Assembly (NCBI GenBank): GCA_030646745.1
Contig: JAUSKV010000032.1
Location: 1 to 5,364, forward strand
Direction of reading: 5' to 3'
Source: Sulfurimonas sp.
GTDB lineage: Bacteria; Campylobacterota; Campylobacteria; Campylobacterales; Sulfurimonadaceae
Length of the DNA: 5,364 nucleotides
Shown here: one piece after another, positions 1 through 5,364 of the stretch
Numbering within the stretch: position 1 is the first letter of the stretch
Layout of the letters: every line of letters starts with the position of its first letter
The notes under the pieces: model-generated
Database searches by the model: none
What the model was told of the DNA's origin: nothing
The model's input: the letters and a program-made list of their open reading frames with translations, nothing else
Position numbers and translations under genes: made by a program

Positions 1-108
1 ACAGTTTTTAGCACCCTAAAATTAGGGGAGGAGCAGGAAAACTACGACCCAAATGCAGAGTTGCTAAAAAATATAACGAGCATGAATATTTTAACTAAGA
101 GAGACTAA
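1..108 (+). CDS. C-terminal end of an unidentified protein (5' end outside window)
   Basis: Frame 1 is open from the window edge to a TAA at 106-108 and gives 35 residues ending in ...SMNILTKRD. It is the only frame open through this stretch: the other two forward frames stop within the first 18 bases, and all three reverse frames stop just below position 108. The residue mix (charged, with LKLGEEQ and AELLKNI helix-like stretches) looks like real protein. No motif is long enough to name a family, so I assign no function. Its stop overlaps the stop of the leftward flagellar-type gene by 4 bases. No strong terminator lies beyond it, so its transcript may run antisense into that gene. Confidence 0.7.
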   Translation, partial: TVFSTLKLGEEQENYDPNAELLKNITSMNILTKRD

Positions 109-407
109 GCTCTTATATCTAAAAGTGAGCCGAACATCTCGTTTTGTGTTTTTATGGCACTTACATTTACGGCTGTCGCCTTTTGCACTACAATCTGGTC
201 TGGAATCTCTTTTGTTAAATCTGTTTGGCTTTTTAATGAACTATTATCAGCCATGCGACTGTTTGCACTCACGGAATTTCCATTACTAGACATTTTAACG
301 CTTGATGGAACAAAACCGTCACTATTCACATTCGCGACATTATTTGCATTTACATTCATCATGGTTTGATGCGATTGTATCGACGAAATATTACTTGAAA
401 TATTCAT
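105..407 (-). CDS. Miniature flagellar rod/hook-type axial protein (D0 segments only)
   Basis: This is a 100-residue protein with the two hallmarks of the flagellar rod/hook family (FlgB, FlgC, FlgE, FlgG). Near the N-terminus is the ANNVANVNSDGF motif (residues 21-32), matching the family pattern A-x-N-L-A-N-x-x-T-x-G-F. The last 39 residues (62-100, from DLTKEI to GSLLDIRA) resemble the conserved C-terminal helix, including QKA, IKT, NEM and LLDIR. Between them is only a short Ser/Asn-rich linker (about 33-61), so the D1/D2 domains are missing. There is no Cys, Trp or Tyr and no classical signal peptide, as in axial subunits exported by the flagellar type III apparatus. FlgC is the nearest full-length relative in form but is about a third longer. 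Pro69 inside the C-terminal helix is odd. The start is fixed by a strong TAAGGAG six bases upstream. A structural role in the basal body is inference; a degenerate paralogue is also possible. Confidence 0.65.
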   Translation of the reverse strand: MNISSNISSIQSHQTMMNVNANNVANVNSDGFVPSSVKMSSNGNSVSANSRMADNSSLKSQTDLTKEIPDQIVVQKATAVNVSAIKTQNEMFGSLLDIRA

Positions 408-413
408 ACCACA

Positions 414-420
414 CTCCTTA
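414..420 (-). promoter_or_regulatory. Strong ribosome binding site of the flagellar-type gene
   Basis: Read leftward, TAAGGAG lies six bases before the ATG at 407-405. It is the best Shine-Dalgarno sequence in the window and supports translation of the 100-residue frame as a real gene. I found no sigma-54 (GG-N10-GC) or sigma-28 promoter in the 102 bases upstream, only weak AT-rich -10-like stretches such as TAAAAT (437-432). Confidence 0.75.
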
Positions 421-476
421 TGCTTTCAAACATTTTATTACTAAATTTATAAATGCAAGTTTATGATTTGAAAGTA

Positions 477-502
477 GCATGTGAAAATAATCTTCCACAT
501 GC
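477..502 (-). terminator. Hairpin just after dapD, possible weak terminator
   Basis: GCATGTG (477-483) and CACATGC (496-502) form a perfect 7-bp stem around a 12-base loop, starting 7 bases beyond the dapD stop. On the leftward strand the stem is followed by TACTTTCAAATC, which is not a clean U-tract, so intrinsic termination would be weak. It could instead be an RNA 3'-end stabiliser, or a protein site in front of the flagellar-type gene. A second inverted repeat nearby, CTTTCAAA (423-430) with TTTGAAAG (467-474), encloses the AT-rich region before that gene. Confidence 0.4.
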
Positions 503-509
503 AAAAGAG

Positions 510-1709
510 TTAGTGAAGTTCAGCGTTTAGTTTAATCTCTCTTGTTGAGCGAGAGACCGTAATTTGACCAGTTTGTGAGTTTTGTCTAAAGTGAAGACCA
601 TTTAGTCCTGCTAGCTCTTTGCCTTTAAAGAGTTCGCCGGAAAGTTTACTATTTTGATTGACCTCTTGTATTTTCAAGAGTTCTTTTGCATCAATAAAAA
701 CTTTAGTACCGGCAAATATTGCCAATCCGCCATCCAAGATACAGCCATCCCCCATTGGAATTCCACATGTTGAGTTTGCACCCAAAAGAGTATTCTGCCC
801 GATTGAGATAGGATTTCCGTCTGTTCCGCTGAGAACTCCCAAAATAGAAGCGCCACCGCCAACATCGCTACCAGCTCCAACAATCGCAGAGCTAGAGATT
901 CTTCCCTCAACCATAACCGGTCCTGTTGTTCCGGCATTGAAGTTGATATAAGAAGCTCCCGGCATTACTGTAGTTCCCGCTGCTAATTGTGCGCCAAATC
1001 TTACTTTAGAAGTATCCAATATTCTTGTATTGTCTGCAGGAATGATGTGCTGTAAAAATCTTGGAAATTTATCTATAAAATCAATATGTGGATACTCATT
1101 TGAGAGTTTTAACTCGATTTCAAACTCACGCAGATAATCAAGTTCTATCGGTTGTCCATTTGACCAAGCAACATTAGGTAAAGCACCAAAAGCACCATTT
1201 AGGTTAATTCCTCTAATCTGTACTTTTGCCTGAGATAGGGCATAAAGTTTTAAATAAGTCGCTTCTACGCTTTTGAGAGGAGCATCATTGTAGATAAATG
1301 TTACTTTGAATTCTCCCTCTAAACTTCCATTGCTAATCATTTGATTATAAAGTGCCGAGACAACTTGAATATTTTTGTGGGCATCACCATACGCTTCATC
1401 GGAGTAGGGAGTAAAAGCAGCCAACGCACTTCTTAAAAAATCTAAATTAACATTGCAAACAACTTCATCTTGAGTAAAATCAACAAAAGTGCCTTGTTCT
1501 GCTAAAGCTTTAACAAAAATCGCAGCACTTCCGAAGTTTTCATTCCAATTAATTACAGGGTAGGTTGCTTGAAGAGATTTATCAACATTTAATTGCCCCA
1601 AGTCAACTCTACATATTCCAAAAGCCAGTGGATCTTTGTATCCTGCCGTTGTTGATTTAATTTCTTCAATTAACGCCTTAAAAGCGTCAGCTGTTTGAAT
1701 AATTTCCAT
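510..1709 (-). CDS. dapD: 2,3,4,5-tetrahydropyridine-2,6-dicarboxylate N-succinyltransferase
   Basis: This enzyme transfers succinyl from succinyl-CoA to tetrahydrodipicolinate, in the succinylase branch of diaminopimelate and lysine synthesis in the cytoplasm. It feeds peptidoglycan and protein. The 399 residues fit the long DapD type of Campylobacterota, well above the roughly 274-residue E. coli enzyme. The N-terminal domain (about 1-170) is followed by a middle segment (about 170-225). A left-handed beta-helix of hexapeptide repeats begins near residue 235: AAGTTVMPGASYINFNAGTT at 243-262, VMVEGRIS at 265-272 with the probably catalytic Glu268, and GSDVGGGASILGVLSG at 280-295. The Gly-rich turns are intact. 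The C-terminal tail (about 340-399) leaves the helix. The start has a moderate AAGCGAG Shine-Dalgarno (1715-1721) and a TATAAT box 31-36 bases upstream. It is transcribed divergently from the ankyrin gene and appears to be a single-gene unit. No frame damage is seen. Confidence 0.95.
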   Translation of the reverse strand: MEIIQTADAFKALIEEIKSTTAGYKDPLAFGICRVDLGQLNVDKSLQATYPVINWNENFGSAAIFVKALAEQGTFVDFTQDEVVCNVNLDFLRSALAAFTPYSDEAYGDAHKNIQVVSALYNQMISNGSLEGEFKVTFIYNDAPLKSVEATYLKLYALSQAKVQIRGINLNGAFGALPNVAWSNGQPIELDYLREFEIELKLSNEYPHIDFIDKFPRFLQHIIPADNTRILDTSKVRFGAQLAAGTTVMPGASYINFNAGTTGPVMVEGRISSSAIVGAGSDVGGGASILGVLSGTDGNPISIGQNTLLGANSTCGIPMGDGCILDGGLAIFAGTKVFIDAKELLKIQEVNQNSKLSGELFKGKELAGLNGLHFRQNSQTGQITVSRSTREIKLNAELH

Positions 1710-1739
1710 GAATTCTCGCTTAAATGATTTATTTGTGGC

Positions 1740-1745
1740 ATTATA
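1740..1745 (-). promoter_or_regulatory. -10 box of dapD
   Basis: Read leftward this is a perfect TATAAT, preceded by a T-rich stretch (TATTTTTTAAG). No -35 match lies at the usual spacing; the hexamer there reads AAAAGT. That arrangement fits Campylobacterota sigma-70 promoters, which often rely on T-rich periodicity rather than a -35 box. The predicted start near 1733 gives a leader of about 24 bases. The box shares four bases with the opposite-strand box at 1742-1747. Confidence 0.65.
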
Positions 1746-1747
1746 CT
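1742..1747 (+). promoter_or_regulatory. Candidate -10 box of the ankyrin gene
   Basis: TATACT on the forward strand is one mismatch from consensus and overlaps the dapD -10 box. Predicted initiation near 1754 would give a leader of about 41 bases before the ATG at 1795. No -35 hexamer is evident; the expected place reads CTTAAA. It is the best candidate for the ankyrin gene within the 85-base divergent gap. Confidence 0.45.
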
Positions 1748-1794
1748 TAAAAAATACTAATTACTTTTTCTAGGGTAATTAATAAAGGGATTTA

Positions 1795-2304
1795 ATGAAT
1801 AAGTGGTTGGAGCTTTTAAAAAAGAATGATTATTTGAATGTAAAAAAATATATAAGGGAAGGTGCTGATTTAAATGATTCAAATGAAATTGGAGAGTCTG
1901 TTTTAGCATTTGCAATTCGAAGCAAGTGTGATATGGAGTTACTCATGCTACTTATTGAGAGTGGTGCTGACATATTTGATTTTGATAACGAGGGTGTCAG
2001 CATTTTTGACATGGCAATTACATATGACAATATAGAATTAGTTGAATATTTAATAAAGCATGGGATTGACGTTAATAAAACAAAACGAAGAAGTGGCTTT
2101 ACTGCGTTAATGGCTGCATCTTGTTATGGTAGAATTGAGATTGTAAGAATATTATTAGAGAAGGGCGCTAATCAGTATGCAGTTGATATTAAAGGTTTTA
2201 CCGCTACTGATTTTGCTAGAAAAATGAATAAAAAGAGTGTTTTAGAACTGCTTGATGTTGATAAAAGTAGCCATAAAAACGGTAGTGTAAAAATAATTGT
2301 GTAA
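1795..2304 (+). CDS. Ankyrin-repeat protein
   Basis: This 169-residue protein is made almost wholly of ankyrin repeats, which are helix-loop-helix modules for protein-protein binding. Five units can be read: a degenerate N-cap (about 1-28, ending REGADLNDSNE), GESVLAFAI...LLIESGADI (33-60), GVSIFDMAI...YLIKHGIDVN (67-94), GFTALMAAS...LLEKGANQY (101-128) and a C-cap (134-157, GFTATDFARKM). The third full unit is closest to the family consensus (TALMxAxxxGxxEIVxxLLExGA). A basic tail of about 12 residues follows. There is no signal peptide or membrane segment, so it is probably cytoplasmic. It starts at an ATG preceded by AAAGGGA (1784-1790). The coding DNA looks more AT-rich, with AT-ending codons, than aspS and dapD, which may mean later acquisition; this is an impression, not a measurement. 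No catalytic domain is present and the binding partner cannot be deduced. Confidence 0.85.
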   Translation: MNKWLELLKKNDYLNVKKYIREGADLNDSNEIGESVLAFAIRSKCDMELLMLLIESGADIFDFDNEGVSIFDMAITYDNIELVEYLIKHGIDVNKTKRRSGFTALMAASCYGRIEIVRILLEKGANQYAVDIKGFTATDFARKMNKKSVLELLDVDKSSHKNGSVKIIV

Positions 2305-2311
2305 ATTTTCA

Positions 2312-2317
2312 TATAAT
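2312..2317 (+). promoter_or_regulatory. Possible distal -10 box upstream of aspS
   Basis: TATAAT sits eight bases after the ankyrin stop, in the 147-base gap before aspS. No -35 match is visible. It could be a second, more distal promoter for aspS with a leader of about 130 bases, but such a hexamer is common by chance in AT-rich spacers. The rest of the gap shows no gene and no clear terminator for the ankyrin transcript. Confidence 0.25.
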
Positions 2318-2414
2318 ATGATTGTATCGCACTTGATTGTTTAGCCAGATTTGTGCCTCGTTTTAGTAGAAACTCATTAAAAACATTGCCACTATTTTCT
2401 AAGTTGATTTTAGA

Positions 2415-2420
2415 TATAAT
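2415..2420 (+). promoter_or_regulatory. -10 box of the aspS-adk operon
   Basis: A perfect TATAAT follows a T-rich stretch (TTGATTTTAGA). Predicted initiation near 2427 leaves a leader of about 25 bases to the ATG at 2452. There is no -35 at standard spacing; TTGCCA at 2386-2391 is 23 bases away, which is too far. AGGA (2437-2440) is the only Shine-Dalgarno candidate and is rather distant, 11 bases from the ATG. Confidence 0.6.
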
Positions 2421-2451
2421 CGCGAAAATTTTTTATAGGACTTGATATATT

Positions 2452-4209
2452 ATGAGAAGTCATTATTGTACAGATTTAAATGAAACAAATGTGGGACAAG
2501 ATGTTGTTCTGATGGGTTGGGCGAATAATAATCGAGACCATGGTGGTATTGTTTTTATTGATTTAAGAGATAAAACTGGTTTAATTCAGCTTGTTTGTGA
2601 CCCTGCAGACAGTGAACAAGCTCATAAAATGGCAGACAGTGTTCGTGATGAATTCGTTCTTATCGCCAAAGGTAAAGTTCGTTTCCGTGGTGAAGGCTTG
2701 GTTAACCCACGCCTAAAAACAGGTGCGATTGAGGTTGTTGTTCATGAACTTATTATCGAAAACAGAGCTGCTCCTATGCCATTTGTAATTGGTGATAAAA
2801 ATGTAGGCGAAGAGACAAGACTTAAATACCGTTATTTAGAGCTTCGTGACCCTGACATGTATGAGACATTTCGTCTTCGTTCAAAAGCGGCGATTGCTGC
2901 TAGAAATATCCTCGATGCAAACGGCTTTTTAGAAGTTGAAACTCCTATTTTAACAAAATCTACTCCTGAGGGAGCAAGAGATTATTTAGTTCCATCTCGT
3001 GTTCATAGCGGAGAGTTTTACGCGCTTCCTCAATCACCGCAACTTTTCAAACAACTCCTCATGGTTGGTGGATTTGATCGTTATTTTCAGATAGCAAAAT
3101 GTTTCAGAGATGAAGATTTAAGAGCTGACCGTCAACCGGAATTTACGCAAATAGATGTTGAGATGAGTTTTTGTAATCAAGAAGATGTTATCAAAGTTGC
3201 AGAAGATTTACTTGTTTCAATGTTTGCGGCATGTGGACACGAAATCAAACCTCCGTTTAACCGTATCACTTACAACCACGCTATGGAATTTTATGGCTGT
3301 GATAAACCAGATTTAAGATACGACCTTAAAATGGTAGATGTTATCGACATATTTGAAAGATGCAGTAATGAAATTTTTACAAATATCGCTAAACACCCAC
3401 ATACGAACCGCATTAAAGCTCTAAAAGTTCCAGGTGCGGATTTAGTATTTTCAAAAAGAGAGATGCAAAGTTTTGAAGAATTTGTACGCAAATTTGGTGC
3501 ACATGGACTTGGATACTTTCAACTTAAAGAAGATGGATTAAAAGGTCCACTTATTAAATTTTTTAGCGAAGCAGATATTCAACTTATTATTGAGCGAACT
3601 GAACTACAAGTTGGCGATGTTGTTTTCTTTGGTGCAGGAGATAAGAAAACTGTACTTGACTACATGGGAAGATTTAGAATTTTTATTGCTGAACATGAGA
3701 AGATGAACCTTATTGATAAAGACAGATTTGAGTTCGTATGGGTTGTGGATTTTCCTATGTTTGAAGTGGAAGATGGAAGAGTAAAAGCTCTGCACCATCC
3801 ATTTACAATGCCTAAAGATACAGATAAAGAGAATGTTGAAGAGATAGAATCTATCGCGTACGACATTGTTTTAAACGGTACTGAGCTTGGCGGCGGAAGT
3901 ATCCGTATTCATAAATCAGAAGTTCAGGAAGAGGTTTTCAAACTTCTTGGAATTGAAGAAGAAGAGGCAAAAGAGAAATTCGGCTTTTTACTTGACGCTC
4001 TTAAATTCGGCGCACCTCCACATGGCGGTTTTGCGATAGGATTTGACAGACTTATGATGCTGATTTCTAAAAAATCAAGCATCCGCGATGTTATCGCATT
4101 TCCTAAAACACAAAAAGCTTCTTGTATTCTTACAAAAGCACCAAGTCCTGTGGATGCAACACAGCTCAGAGATTTACATATCAGATTACGCGAACAGCCT
4201 AAAGCGTAA
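2452..4209 (+). CDS. aspS: Aspartyl-tRNA synthetase, probably non-discriminating (Asp/Asn)
   Basis: This class IIb synthetase charges tRNA-Asp with aspartate and, in this subtype, also mischarges tRNA-Asn. The 585 residues match the full bacterial length. The OB-fold anticodon-binding domain covers about 1-105. The catalytic core includes [11 protein letters not shown] (194-204) and motif 2, [20 protein letters not shown] (218-237), with its ATP-contacting arginines. The bacterial GAD insertion lies at about 285-425. Motif 3 contains GFDRL (530-534), followed by [10 protein letters not shown]. All key motifs are intact. His30 (in RDHGG) and Gly82 (in RGEG) sit where E. coli AspRS has Leu and Lys. 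His and Gly there mark the non-discriminating type studied in Pseudomonas aeruginosa. In such organisms Asp-tRNA-Asn is amidated to Asn-tRNA-Asn by GatCAB. The [10 protein letters not shown] start is family-typical. Its TAA shares one base with the adk start, implying one operon with translational coupling. Confidence 0.97.
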   Translation: MRSHYCTDLNETNVGQDVVLMGWANNNRDHGGIVFIDLRDKTGLIQLVCDPADSEQAHKMADSVRDEFVLIAKGKVRFRGEGLVNPRLKTGAIEVVVHELIIENRAAPMPFVIGDKNVGEETRLKYRYLELRDPDMYETFRLRSKAAIAARNILDANGFLEVETPILTKSTPEGARDYLVPSRVHSGEFYALPQSPQLFKQLLMVGGFDRYFQIAKCFRDEDLRADRQPEFTQIDVEMSFCNQEDVIKVAEDLLVSMFAACGHEIKPPFNRITYNHAMEFYGCDKPDLRYDLKMVDVIDIFERCSNEIFTNIAKHPHTNRIKALKVPGADLVFSKREMQSFEEFVRKFGAHGLGYFQLKEDGLKGPLIKFFSEADIQLIIERTELQVGDVVFFGAGDKKTVLDYMGRFRIFIAEHEKMNLIDKDRFEFVWVVDFPMFEVEDGRVKALHHPFTMPKDTDKENVEEIESIAYDIVLNGTELGGGSIRIHKSEVQEEVFKLLGIEEEEAKEKFGFLLDALKFGAPPHGGFAIGFDRLMMLISKKSSIRDVIAFPKTQKASCILTKAPSPVDATQLRDLHIRLREQPKA

Positions 4210-4778
4210 TGAAGAAACTATTTTTAATTATCGGAGCACCAGGCTCCGGTAAAACTACAGATGCTGAATTAATCGCAGCAAATAATGATAATATCACACA
4301 CTATTCTACAGGTGACATGTTAAGAGCAGAAGTTGCAAGCGGCAGTGAACTAGGCTCTGAAATAAACAACTACATCTCTAAAGGACTAATAGTTCCTATT
4401 AAAATAGCAATAGAAACTATTATAAACGCTATCAAGAATGCTCCAACTGACATCATCATCATTGACGGTTATCCAAGAAGCATGGAGCAGTTAAATGCTT
4501 TAGATGAATATCTATATGCAGACTCATCTTTAGAACTTTGCAGTGTCATAGAAGTACATGTAAGCGAAGAGACTGCCCGCGACAGAGTTCTAGGTCGTAA
4601 CCGCGGTGCTGATGACAACACGGAAGTGTTTGACAACCGTATGAAAGTATATATGGAGCCTTTATCTGATATACAAGCTTTTTACAATGCTAAAAATCTT
4701 TTACATGTAATATCTGGCGAAGGGACTATTGAAGAGGTAATTTCGGAGATGGGAAGTTTTGTTAAGTCTAAAATATAA
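4209..4778 (+). CDS. adk: Adenylate kinase, short LID-less form
   Basis: This enzyme catalyses ATP + AMP to 2 ADP in the cytoplasm. The 189 residues include the P-loop GAPGSGKT (9-16), the AMP-binding STGDMLR (33-39) with Arg39, DGYPRS (86-91) with Arg90, the LID-flanking Arg130/Arg132 (GRNR) and Arg144 (NRMKVY). Between GRNR and NRMKVY there are only about ten residues where E. coli-type enzymes have a LID insertion of about 30 more. This is the short form found in other Campylobacterota such as Helicobacter pylori. The ATG lies inside the aspS stop (TAATG, one-base overlap) and the nearby AAAGCG is a poor Shine-Dalgarno, so translation probably depends on ribosomes finishing aspS. Pairing with aspS is conserved, as I recall, in Campylobacter jejuni, where ppa follows; here no ppa follows and a convergent second adenylate kinase is found instead. 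No terminator for this operon is evident downstream on this strand. Confidence 0.95.
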   Translation: MKKLFLIIGAPGSGKTTDAELIAANNDNITHYSTGDMLRAEVASGSELGSEINNYISKGLIVPIKIAIETIINAIKNAPTDIIIIDGYPRSMEQLNALDEYLYADSSLELCSVIEVHVSEETARDRVLGRNRGADDNTEVFDNRMKVYMEPLSDIQAFYNAKNLLHVISGEGTIEEVISEMGSFVKSKI

Positions 4779-4807
4779 TTCTTACTTCAACCAATAGCTT
4801 CATCGTA

Positions 4808-4832
4808 TTAGAAAAAAATAGTTAGAAAAAAA
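4808..4832. repeat. Tandem A-tract repeat in the adk-adk gap
   Basis: TTAGAAAAAAA occurs at 4808-4818 and again at 4822-4832, a 14-base period. A degenerate third relative (TTAGGGAAAAAA) lies at 4847-4858. The A-tracts of 7, 8 and 6 are U-tracts on the leftward strand, just beyond the hairpin at 4864-4886. The spacing is not one helical turn, so phased bending is doubtful. Backup termination for the leftward adenylate kinase or simple low-complexity drift are the likely explanations. Confidence 0.5.
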
Positions 4833-4852
4833 ATGATTTATGTGTTTTAGGG

Positions 4853-4886
4853 AAAAAATGGAAGTATCCAGAAAGATTCTGGACAC
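4853..4886 (-). terminator. Intrinsic terminator of the long adenylate kinase gene
   Basis: TCCAGAA (4867-4873) pairs perfectly with TTCTGGA (4877-4883) around a 3-base loop. After one mismatch, GT/AC (4864-4865 with 4885-4886) extends the stem. On the leftward strand the stem is followed after five bases by TTTTTT (4858-4853). It begins 20 bases after the stop codon of the leftward adenylate kinase. On the forward strand no T-run follows, so it should act mainly leftward. The short gap between stem and U-tract makes it moderate rather than ideal. Confidence 0.6.
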
Positions 4887-4906
4887 TGCATGTACTAAAA
4901 TATACA

Positions 4907-5364
<458 letters not shown>

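Noticed and set aside
154..369. A 71-codon forward frame opposite the flagellar-type gene, with a hydrophobic stretch.
   Set aside because: It is the antisense of a gene with clear family motifs and a strong ribosome binding site; its hydrophobicity follows from the complementary codons.
408..509. Sigma-54 or sigma-28 promoter for the flagellar-type gene.
   Set aside because: There is no GG-N10-GC pair at the right place and no CGAT-type -10 element. Only AT-rich stretches are present, so no specific sigma factor can be named.
658..951. Forward and alternative reverse frames inside dapD (658-951 forward, 674-937 reverse).
   Set aside because: Both lie within the intact beta-helix region of dapD and show no recognisable protein features; they arise from the Gly/Ala-rich codons there.
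2320..2329. The 10-mer GATTGTATCG, also present at 372-381, considered as a shared regulatory site.
   Set aside because: The other copy lies inside the coding region of the flagellar-type gene and is explained by its codons. Two copies of an unremarkable 10-mer are weak evidence.
2305..2451. Possible riboswitch, T-box or small RNA in the aspS leader.
   Set aside because: I found no stable hairpin, T-box sequence or terminator here, and the predicted leader from the proximal -10 box is only about 25 bases.
3291..3866. Three reverse-strand frames of 64-68 codons inside aspS.
   Set aside because: They are antisense to conserved aspS sequence and show no motif or ribosome binding site that I could defend.

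Overview
The window looks like ordinary chromosome from a Campylobacterota (formerly Epsilonproteobacteria) bacterium, most likely of the Sulfurimonas type. The reasons are the AT-rich DNA, a DapD of the long (about 400-residue) type, an AspRS of the non-discriminating type that uses tRNA-Asp and tRNA-Asn, an aspS-adk pair with touching reading frames as I recall from Campylobacter jejuni, and -10 boxes without a convincing -35. The genus call is inference.

Left part (1-1709): the last 35 codons of an unidentified rightward gene overlap by 4 bases, tail to tail, with a 100-residue leftward gene. That small gene encodes a miniature flagellar rod/hook-type protein that keeps only the two terminal D0-like segments. 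Behind it, also leftward, is dapD of the lysine/diaminopimelate pathway, which ends next to a small hairpin.

Middle (1710-2451): a compact divergent control region has two -10 boxes on opposite strands that overlap by 4 bp, one for dapD and one for an ankyrin-repeat protein of 169 residues. A 147-base gap follows. It holds no gene but has a good -10 box for the next operon.

Right part (2452-5364): aspS (aspartyl-tRNA synthetase) and adk (a short, LID-less adenylate kinase) form a coupled pair sharing one base (TAATG). A 128-base AT-rich gap follows, with A-tracts and a hairpin that fits as a terminator for the leftward gene. That leftward gene is a second, different adenylate kinase of the long E. 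coli type, cut by the window end. Two structurally distinct adenylate kinase genes therefore face each other tail to tail.

Most of the window is housekeeping: cell wall/lysine precursor synthesis, aminoacyl-tRNA synthesis and adenylate balance. I see no mobile element, CRISPR array, phage gene, tRNA or rRNA. The points most worth a second look are the paired adenylate kinases, the miniature flagellar axial-type protein, the overlapping divergent promoter, and the orphan ankyrin gene between two housekeeping units. I did not find a convincing undescribed multi-gene system.
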